This document shows, in pieces, positions 6,131-10,314 of a stretch of DNA of 10,314 nucleotides (its first letter is position 1; each line of letters starts with the position of its first letter). Source of the DNA: GCA-016699105 sp036518915 (GTDB taxonomy: Bacteria; Patescibacteriota; Saccharimonadia; UBA4664); assembly GCA_036518915.1 (NCBI GenBank), contig DATDME010000073.1:1-10314 (forward strand). Reading direction: 5' to 3'. The translations under genes and the position numbers were made by a program. Below the pieces are notes generated by a model. The model had not been told where the DNA came from. It searched no databases and was given only the letters and a program-made list of their open reading frames with translations.

Positions 6131-6163
6131 GTCAAATTTGAACTCAGGTTAGCCTAATTTGAC
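6131..6163. repeat. inverted repeat with bulge
   Basis: GTCAAATT (6131-6138) pairs with AATTTGAC (6156-6163), and AGG/CCT (6146-6148 with 6153-6155) can stack on it, leaving a 7-nt bulge on one side. It is AT-rich and adjacent to a small AACAA-C-TTGTT palindrome at 6189-6199. No gene is visible around it; role unknown. Confidence 0.35.
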
Positions 6164-6244
6164 CTCAAATTGAGCCGATTGCAAGCATAACAACTTGTTC
6201 GGCCCCTAATACGATTGGCGCCCCGGGAGAGGTGCATCCCTTAC

Positions 6245-6264
6245 ATAGAAACAAAAGTTTCTAT
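6245..6264. repeat. dyad motif, copy 1
   Basis: ATAGAAAC-AAAA-GTTTCTAT is a perfect 8-4-8 palindrome. The same 20-bp motif recurs at 6352-6371 with only two changes. Repeated dyads of this size usually bind a dimeric protein. Confidence 0.5.
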
Positions 6265-6345
6265 TATTTCGACATGATTTCGAGTGCTGGCTCGATTTTT
6301 TGCTTTTATTAGGCACAAATAATACTTGGCGAGAATACGCTCTGT

Positions 6346-6377
6346 CCCGGGATAGGAACAAATGTTTCTATCCCGGG
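6346..6377. repeat. 32-bp near-perfect palindrome containing dyad copy 2
   Basis: Two 15-nt arms, each ending in CCCGGG on the outside, are separated by AA and differ at one position. The core ATAGGAAC-AAAT-GTTTCTAT (6352-6371) matches the dyad at 6245-6264 in 18 of 20 positions. The palindrome ends 6 bp from the left copy of the mltG-end repeat (6384). It could be a protein-binding site or a hairpin; no T-run follows on either strand. Confidence 0.55.
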
Positions 6378-6383
6378 CCTACC

Positions 6384-6422
6384 CTACTGCAGGTACTTGG
6401 CGATGTTGGCCTGGTGCTCGGC
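6384..6422 (-). repeat. left copy of the mltG 3'-end repeat (att-like)
   Basis: Positions 6388-6422 are identical over 35 bp to 6745-6779, the last codons of mltG. Read on the minus strand the copy encodes the same ending AEHQANIAKYLQ and a stop. The final Gln and stop codons are CAG TAG here and CAA TAA in mltG, so the two differences at 6384 and 6387 are silent. Identity ends abruptly on the right at 6423. Confidence 0.8.
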
Positions 6423-6629
6423 ACGCGGTTCCGCGAGGCCACGGGCGGCCGGTTCGTCATCGAGGACGTACCCGACAGCGGCGGCGACAGCAATGCCGAC
6501 GCCATCATCTCCGGCGGCCTCGACTACGCCGCGTACGAGCGCGGCTACTTCAAAGAAGGCGACGCCCCCGACCTCGACGAGATCGCCCGGATCCTCACCG
6601 AGGTGATCGACGACCTGGTGGTTCCGTAG
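6423..6629 (+). pseudogene. C-terminal gene fragment, very high GC3, family not recognised
   Basis: From the end of the left repeat, 68 codons run to a TAG, encoding a soluble acidic segment that starts TRFREATGGRFVIEDVP and includes LDYAAYERGYF and DEIARILTEVIDDLVVP. Of the 68 codons, 63 end in G or C, more extreme than the flanking genes and typical of Actinobacteria. The sequence reads as genuine protein: acidic C-terminal helix, and strongly coding-like third positions. It has no own start codon or ribosome site, because the frame merely continues back through the repeat. I take it as the tail of a gene whose front was lost when the repeat junction formed. The family and donor are unknown. 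Confidence 0.5.
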
Positions 6630-6663
6630 TCCGTGGGTACCACATTGGACTGACAGCACGAAG

Positions 6664-6736
6664 AGTTCCGGGAGTGCGGCACCAACGCGCTCCCGGCAAC
6701 TCCCAAGTTCACGAATTATCGCGCACTTAGGAGTTG
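6664..6736. repeat. two mutually exclusive hairpins sharing a central arm
   Basis: The central stretch at 6690-6708 can pair leftward (AGTTCCGGGAG at 6664-6674 with CTCCCGG-c-AACT at 6690-6701, one bulge). It can also pair rightward (CAACTCCCAAGT at 6697-6708 with ACTTAGGAGTTG at 6725-6736, 11 of 12). Both cannot form at once. The right hairpin begins 4 nt past the mltG stop on the minus strand. No T-run follows either. Confidence 0.45.
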
Positions 6737-6740
6737 GCGT

Positions 6741-6779
6741 TTATTGCAGGTACTTGGCGATGTTGGCCTGGTGCTCGGC
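6741..6779 (-). repeat. right copy of the repeat, native 3' end of mltG
   Basis: This is the end of the mltG coding sequence through its TAA stop. It is identical to 6388-6422 over 35 bp and 37 of 39 overall, in the same orientation, 357 bp apart. Confidence 0.8.
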
Positions 6780-7763
6780 GAACGTTTTGGCGAAGTGGGT
6801 GACGCCGTTTTTATCAGATAAAAAGTAGAGATAATCGGTGGTGGCGGGCCGGGCCACGGCATCCAGGGAGCTGAGGCCGGGGCTGCAGATTGGTCCGGGT
6901 GGAAGTCCGGCAAAGCGGCGGGTGTTGTAGGGGGAGTTGGCGTTGATATCCAGGCCGGAGAGGCCGAGCAGTTTGGAAGCGTATTCAGCGGTGACGTCCG
7001 AACCAAGTGGCTGGCCCGATTTATAGCGCTTCAGAAAGATTTGCGCGACCACCGGCCGGTCGGCGGCGTTGTTGACTTCTTTCTCGACGACACTGGCCAA
7101 GGTCAGGCCCTGGTGCAGGGTGAGGCCCTCGGCCGCAAAGGCCCGCACGTATTCGGCGCCCACTTTCTGGCCGAAATTATCAAGCATGGCGCCAATGAGC
7201 TGGCTGGCGGTCGTTGCCGGACCCACCTCATAGGAATCGGGAAAGAGGTAGCCCTCCAGGCTGACGCCAGCCGGTTTACCCGCTAGGAACGCCTGGCCGT
7301 GCGCGTCGGCCAAGGCCGCGTTGAAGGCGGCGGCGTTCAGGCCGAGGTCGCCGGCGGCGGCGCGGATTTGGCTGAGCGTGTAGCCCTCGGGCACGAGCAA
7401 GCGGCGCACCAACGTATGGCCGCCGGCGATGGCTTGGGCGATGTCCGTCGCCGCTTCAGATGGCGCGAAGGTGTAGGTGCCGGCCTTCAGCTTGGCCCGC
7501 AAGCCATGAAAATTAATGTAGCTTACGAAGGCGTTGCGGTCGCGGATGAGGCCGGCGGCGCGCAGGGTATCGGCGATGGCCGGGGCGTTTTGGCCGGGCT
7601 TGATGATAACGGTTTGCTTGGTGGTACTGGTGCCGGCCGGCCGTAGGCCCAGCCGGTAGCTCATGTAGGCCACTGTGAGGCCGGCCGCCACCAGCGTGAG
7701 AAGGCCCAGCGCCAATAAGCGGGTGCGGCGGTTGGCCCGTTTTAGTTCGAGGCGCCATGTCAT
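6741..7763 (-). CDS. mltG: endolytic murein transglycosylase MltG (YceG-like)
   Basis: MltG is an inner-membrane lytic transglycosylase that cuts nascent glycan strands and so sets their length. This 340-residue protein is of usual size. It has a basic N-terminus, one transmembrane helix (about 15-36), a LysM-like N-terminal domain (about 50-120, with IKPGQNAPAIADTLRAAGLI), and the YceG catalytic domain with LEGYLFPDSY (169-178), the conserved ASVVEKE holding the catalytic glutamate (Glu227 or Glu229), and SPYNTRRFAGLPPGPICSPG (277-296). All signature segments are present. Its ATG overlaps the ruvX TGA by four bases (ATGA), implying translational coupling. The last codons form the right copy of the direct repeat, so the gene's 3' end may have been an integration target; the protein is not truncated by it. 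Confidence 0.96.
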   Translation of the reverse strand: MTWRLELKRANRRTRLLALGLLTLVAAGLTVAYMSYRLGLRPAGTSTTKQTVIIKPGQNAPAIADTLRAAGLIRDRNAFVSYINFHGLRAKLKAGTYTFAPSEAATDIAQAIAGGHTLVRRLLVPEGYTLSQIRAAAGDLGLNAAAFNAALADAHGQAFLAGKPAGVSLEGYLFPDSYEVGPATTASQLIGAMLDNFGQKVGAEYVRAFAAEGLTLHQGLTLASVVEKEVNNAADRPVVAQIFLKRYKSGQPLGSDVTAEYASKLLGLSGLDINANSPYNTRRFAGLPPGPICSPGLSSLDAVARPATTDYLYFLSDKNGVTHFAKTFAEHQANIAKYLQ

Positions 7764-8146
7764 AGCGAATCCAGGTAGTCCTGCAAAATGATGCTGGCGG
7801 CTTCGGCGTCAATGTCGGCCTTGGTGTAGGGCTTGCCCACCGCCTTCAAACGTTCTTCGGCCACTGCTGAGGTGGCGGCTTCGTCCTGCCAAATGGGATC
7901 AATGCCCAGTGGACCGAGCAAATCGTCGGCGGCGCGGCGCACGGCGACGGTTTGCGGCGTGTCGTGGCCAGCCAAGCTGCGCGGCAGTCCCACGACCACG
8001 GCCTCAAACGGGCCTAATTCTTGAATGGCCGCCGCCACTTGGTTGGGCGCGACGGTGCGCCGCGGCTCGGCCAGCCGGGTTTCATCGGTGGCGATGGCCA
8101 GGCCTACCCGCTTCGTGCCAATGTCGAGTCCGAGGTAATGCTTCAT
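7760..8146 (-). CDS. ruvX: RuvX/YqgF RNase H-fold nuclease
   Basis: YqgF-family proteins are RNase H-fold nucleases, annotated as putative Holliday junction resolvases and in E. coli linked to 16S rRNA 5'-end processing. The 128-residue protein has the family's normal length. It shows the first strand LGLDIGTKRVGLAI with Asp8, the central VVGLPRSL, the acidic pair Asp88-Glu89 in QDEAATS, and C-terminal DAEAASIILQDYL with Asp113. The acidic active site is therefore complete, although DEAATS differs from the more usual DERLTT. It starts 10 nt after the stop of the upstream baseplate-J-like gene with no clear Shine-Dalgarno sequence, and overlaps mltG by ATGA, so all three appear to form one operon. 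The ruvX-mltG neighbourhood is common in bacteria. Confidence 0.94.
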   Translation of the reverse strand: MKHYLGLDIGTKRVGLAIATDETRLAEPRRTVAPNQVAAAIQELGPFEAVVVGLPRSLAGHDTPQTVAVRRAADDLLGPLGIDPIWQDEAATSAVAEERLKAVGKPYTKADIDAEAASIILQDYLDSL

Positions 8147-8156
8147 ACGGCGGGAG

Positions 8157-9788
8157 TTACTTTTGGACCGAAGCCACTTTAATACTCACCGTAATTTTAT
8201 CAGTCCGCGACGGCAAACTGGAGGCCCAGCCCGGGCTCAAACTGATTTCGGCGTGCGACACGCCCGGCTGGCGGTTGGCCAGGTCCATGGCGTCGCCGTA
8301 GCGCTTGCCTCCGAGGCTCTTGGCCAGGGCGGCCAGGTCGATCTTGGTGCCCGAGTAGGCATCGGTGGCAAAGTGGAAGCTGGTACGGCCGGCCGCGTCA
8401 GTGTTGGTGACGGTGATTTGCGCAGCGGCCAGACCATCGTCGTAAATTTGGCCGGTGGGGCCAACTTGTTTGGTTTCCAGGGCGCGCACCGCGGTTTTGA
8501 AGTCGTCCTGCTTGACGGTGAGCATGGTGTAGGTGACTTTGAAGCTGACGTTCGCGGTGTCGGCCTGGGCGTTGACGGCCGGGGTGGCGGTGACGTCGCT
8601 GGTTTTACTGGTCTGCGAAGACGGCAGCGCCATATAGCCGCTAACGGTCTTGCCGCTGAGATCGCGGGCGGAGGCATCTTTGTCTTTGTCGATGAGGGCC
8701 GAAACGGCGGCGTCCACATCGGCTTGGGTGACGATGGTGACGGTTTTGGTGGTACCGCCGCTCATTTGCCCGCCGGTCGCCACAATCTTGGGATTGCCCA
8801 GGGCTAGGATGGTGTAGGTGGTGGGACCCTCGTTGTAGCCGTCGCCGTTTTGGTCGGCGGTGACGGCCACGGTGGCCGAGCCGTTGACTTTGTCGCCGCC
8901 GCTATCCAAGTAGGCCTTGGGGACGGTGGTGTCGGCGTTGGAGCGGAAGATTTTGCCGTCGGGGGCCTGGAAGCGGGTGCCGGCCACCAGGGGCTGGTCC
9001 ACGCCGGTGGCGTTGGTGACGGTGATGGTGCCGGCGGCCTTGGTGCCAACGTCCTGCTTACCGGTGGGAGTGACGGGGCCGTTAAGGTCTTTGCTGAAGG
9101 TTACGACTTGCCCGGCCAGGGTGCCGCCCGCCGTGTCGCTGGCAGTGGCGTTGGGATCGACGGCGAAGGTGGTGTCGACGCTGGTACGGTTGGCGTTGGC
9201 GTACAGCACGACTTTGGCGCTGGTCGTAAAGTACATGAACGCCCAAACGCCGGCCACGAGAAAAACGGCTGTGAAGAGCCAAAATATCCGGCGCTGGAGT
9301 TTGCGGTAGTTGGGGATGCGCGGCAGCTTGGCGCCGGTGGCCGGGACGGGCGCCGCGTCTTCGGCGACCGGCCGCCGCTGAAAGGACAAGCGCTTGGGCT
9401 TGGCGGCCGGGGCGGGCGGCAGGCCGGTTTGGGCCAGCGGGTCGGCCGGCGGCACGGGATCAGTGGCTTCAATGACTTCGTCGTCGGTATTAACCGTGGG
9501 CGCGGCCTTGGGCTGGGCTTTGACGGCCTTGCCGCCCAGAGTAGGCGCCACGGCCAGTCCCACGCGGGCCGCCAGGTCGGTGGCCACGCGGTCACTGGTG
9601 ACCAAGACGAGTTCACGTTTGCCGCCATCGGCGGCTTTCTTGAGGAGTTTCAGGTTAATGATGCTCTGCAGCATCGTCGAGCGCTTGGGTACGACGATCT
9701 GCACCGGGCCGGCCGGCGCCTTGGACAACTTATCGATCGCTGAGGTGATGTCTTCGTCAGCCTCAAGATACAAGGCATTATCGTTCAT
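8157..9788 (-). CDS. membrane-anchored baseplate J/gp47-like protein (CPR type)
   Basis: A 543-residue protein of a kind found in Patescibacteria and often labelled baseplate J/gp47-like. The cytoplasmic N-terminus (1-85) has the conserved-looking DITSAIDKLSKAPAGPVQIVVPKRS and VLVTSDRVATDLAA, a small alpha/beta domain. A Pro/Ala-rich linker (about 90-160) and one transmembrane helix (about 168-187) follow. The outer part is beta-rich and Thr/Val-heavy; AAGTITVTNATG (251-262), AGTRFQAPDGKIFR (269-282) and VTADQNGDGYNEGP (309-322) form the segment that resembles phage baseplate J. No other phage tail genes are present, so a cell-envelope role is more likely than a virus remnant. It heads the operon with ruvX and mltG. 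A TATGAT box 12 nt before the ATG suggests a very short leader. Its molecular role is unknown. Confidence 0.85.
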   Translation of the reverse strand: MNDNALYLEADEDITSAIDKLSKAPAGPVQIVVPKRSTMLQSIINLKLLKKAADGGKRELVLVTSDRVATDLAARVGLAVAPTLGGKAVKAQPKAAPTVNTDDEVIEATDPVPPADPLAQTGLPPAPAAKPKRLSFQRRPVAEDAAPVPATGAKLPRIPNYRKLQRRIFWLFTAVFLVAGVWAFMYFTTSAKVVLYANANRTSVDTTFAVDPNATASDTAGGTLAGQVVTFSKDLNGPVTPTGKQDVGTKAAGTITVTNATGVDQPLVAGTRFQAPDGKIFRSNADTTVPKAYLDSGGDKVNGSATVAVTADQNGDGYNEGPTTYTILALGNPKIVATGGQMSGGTTKTVTIVTQADVDAAVSALIDKDKDASARDLSGKTVSGYMALPSSQTSKTSDVTATPAVNAQADTANVSFKVTYTMLTVKQDDFKTAVRALETKQVGPTGQIYDDGLAAAQITVTNTDAAGRTSFHFATDAYSGTKIDLAALAKSLGGKRYGDAMDLANRQPGVSHAEISLSPGWASSLPSRTDKITVSIKVASVQK

Positions 9789-9800
9789 AGTACCTACACT

Positions 9801-9806
9801 ATCATA
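9801..9806 (-). promoter_or_regulatory. -10 box of the baseplate-J-like/ruvX/mltG operon
   Basis: TATGAT on the minus strand matches the -10 consensus at 5 of 6 positions and ends 12 nt before the ATG, giving a predicted leader of about 5 nt. The -35 region is weak. It lies in the 74-bp gap shared with the divergent 98-residue gene. Confidence 0.4.
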
Positions 9807-9862
9807 ATTGTTGTGGTTGCGTTATAGTTGGCCTAACGATTCGGATTCGATGAGGGGATTTC

Positions 9863-10159
9863 ATGCTCGGTTTTGTACAGGCGCATAACTGGCGGAAGCC
9901 GCCGAGTCCCGGTGACATACTCAAGGACCGCTTGCTGATTTCGGCCTTATTATTTGGCTCGGCCGGATACATTGTGGAGGGCTCATTCGTGGGCGTCGCG
10001 ATGCTGATCGCGGCGTTTATTTTAGCGGTGGTGTGGTGCTGGCGACTGGTCGGTACGCACCCGCGACGGGGTATCCGGCTGATGGGCACGCTGCTGCTCG
10101 TGATACTTGGCACGTTCATGACGGTGTATGTGGCGTACCATCAGGGTGTGATCCGATAA
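9863..10159 (+). CDS. small three-helix membrane protein, unknown function
   Basis: The 98-residue frame has GAGGGG five nt before its ATG, a good Shine-Dalgarno sequence. A soluble N-terminus (1-20, MLGFVQAHNWRKPPSPGDIL) precedes three hydrophobic stretches: about 24-38, 41-61 and 72-92. They are linked by a basic loop (THPRRG), which is expected to face the cytoplasm. I do not recognise a family. An antisense frame of similar length (9802-10119, minus) was rejected because it lacks a ribosome site and its composition is not coding-like. The gene is divergent from the baseplate-J operon and converges, with a 19-bp overlap, on the gene entering from the right. Confidence 0.72.
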   Translation: MLGFVQAHNWRKPPSPGDILKDRLLISALLFGSAGYIVEGSFVGVAMLIAAFILAVVWCWRLVGTHPRRGIRLMGTLLLVILGTFMTVYVAYHQGVIR

Positions 10160-10314
10160 TCCCGAGCTTTTGGGCTGGTGGTTGTTAGTTTGAGCGCCTG
10201 GTTCGTACTTGAGCGCCGGTCGGTCCACCAGCCGGCGGCGGTGCGGCCCAGGGTGCGGGAGAGCGCGATGGCCGGCCGGTCGACCCAGCGGGTGAAGAGC
10301 CGGCTCAGCGTCAG
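10141..10314 (-). CDS. C-terminus of a probable membrane protein (runs off right edge); possible acyltransferase
   Basis: Reading leftward from the edge, one minus-strand frame is open for 57 codons to a TGA at 10141-10143. Its first part is strongly G/C-ending in third positions, unlike the other frames. It begins LTLSRLFTRWVDRPAIALSRTLGR, followed by TAAGWWTDRR and a polar tail ending RDYRITP. The 'RLFTRWVDRPAIALS' segment recalls the last helix of acyltransferase-3 (OafA-like) proteins, which often ends in an 'ErPa' motif, but a single helix is little to go on. The start and any active-site residues lie outside the window. Its last 19 bp overlap the end of the convergent 98-residue gene. 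Confidence 0.5.
   Translation of the reverse strand: MTLSRLFTRWVDRPAIALSRTLGRTAAGWWTDRRSSTNQALKLTTTSPKARDYRITP

Larger units (their letters stand above)
6384..6740. mobile_element. putative remnant of an element integrated at the mltG 3' end
   Basis: A 357-bp interval is bounded on the left by a copy of the mltG 3' end and on the right by the real mltG 3' end. Elements using site-specific recombinases often insert into a gene's 3' end and carry a replacement with silent differences, which is what is seen here. The interval holds a truncated gene of foreign codon use and two overlapping hairpins but no integrase, so it is at most a deleted remnant. Alternatives are decay of a duplicated mltG end, or an assembly join at the repeat. 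Confidence 0.4.

Noticed and set aside
6131..6220. Integron attC site or dif-like Xer site in the gene-free region
   Set aside because: The core GTTRRRY/RYYYAAC pair of attC and the 11-6-11 dif consensus are not present.
8850..9743. 297-codon plus-strand frame antisense to the baseplate-J-like gene
   Set aside because: Gly/Val/Asp-rich shadow frame without a domain or ribosome site, opposite a recognised protein.
8157..9788. Baseplate-J-like gene as part of a prophage or contractile injection system
   Set aside because: Its membrane anchor, cytoplasmic N-domain and housekeeping operon partners fit a CPR envelope protein; no sheath, tube, spike or other tail gene is nearby.
9802..10119. 105-codon minus-strand frame opposite the 98-residue gene
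   Set aside because: No ribosome site and a low-complexity Ser/Pro/Thr composition; the plus frame has GAGGGG before its ATG and three clear membrane helices.

Overview
The window looks like chromosomal DNA from a GC-rich member of the Candidate Phyla Radiation (Patescibacteria), most likely Saccharibacteria (TM7) or a close relative. The best evidence is the membrane-anchored 'baseplate J/gp47-like' protein at 8157-9788, whose beta-rich segment is of the type found in these genomes. Its arrangement with ruvX and mltG and a LysM-LysM-CHAP cell-wall protein fit as well. TGA is used as a normal stop (ruvX ends in TGA), so the recoded genetic codes of some other CPR lineages do not apply. The lineage call is inference.

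Left part (1-3990, all minus strand): the N-terminus of an IS630-type transposase runs off the left edge. Then come a tRNA-Ala(CGC) with its own promoter and probable terminator, a 63-residue two-helix membrane protein, a complete ABC exporter half-transporter, and the ribosome-assembly GTPase Obg. The exporter and Obg both have a strong -10 box so close to their best ATG that leaderless mRNAs are likely. Two 19-bp palindromes, 32 bp apart centre to centre, lie between the exporter and the small membrane gene and look like a tandem operator.

Middle (3880-6740): a single-TM protein of unknown function is read rightward from a promoter whose -35 box overlaps that of obg. A bidirectional terminator separates it from the leftward LysM-CHAP gene. 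That gene has a long leader containing a closed, riboswitch-like fold. About 1 kb without an intact gene follows. It holds several hairpins, a dyad present twice, and a 35-bp perfect direct repeat (37/39 over the longer alignment). The second repeat copy is the 3' end of mltG, and the 357-bp interval holds a very GC3-rich C-terminal gene fragment unlike its surroundings. The simplest reading is the remnant of an element integrated at the 3' end of mltG; an assembly join at the repeat is the main alternative.

Right part (6741-10314): an operon read leftward, baseplate-J-like protein -> ruvX -> mltG, the last two overlapping by ATGA. It is divergent from a 98-residue three-helix membrane protein. 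That gene converges, with a 19-bp overlap, on the C-terminus of a membrane protein entering from the right edge. mltG (lytic transglycosylase) and the LysM-CHAP protein both act on peptidoglycan, so the centre of the window is cell-envelope oriented.
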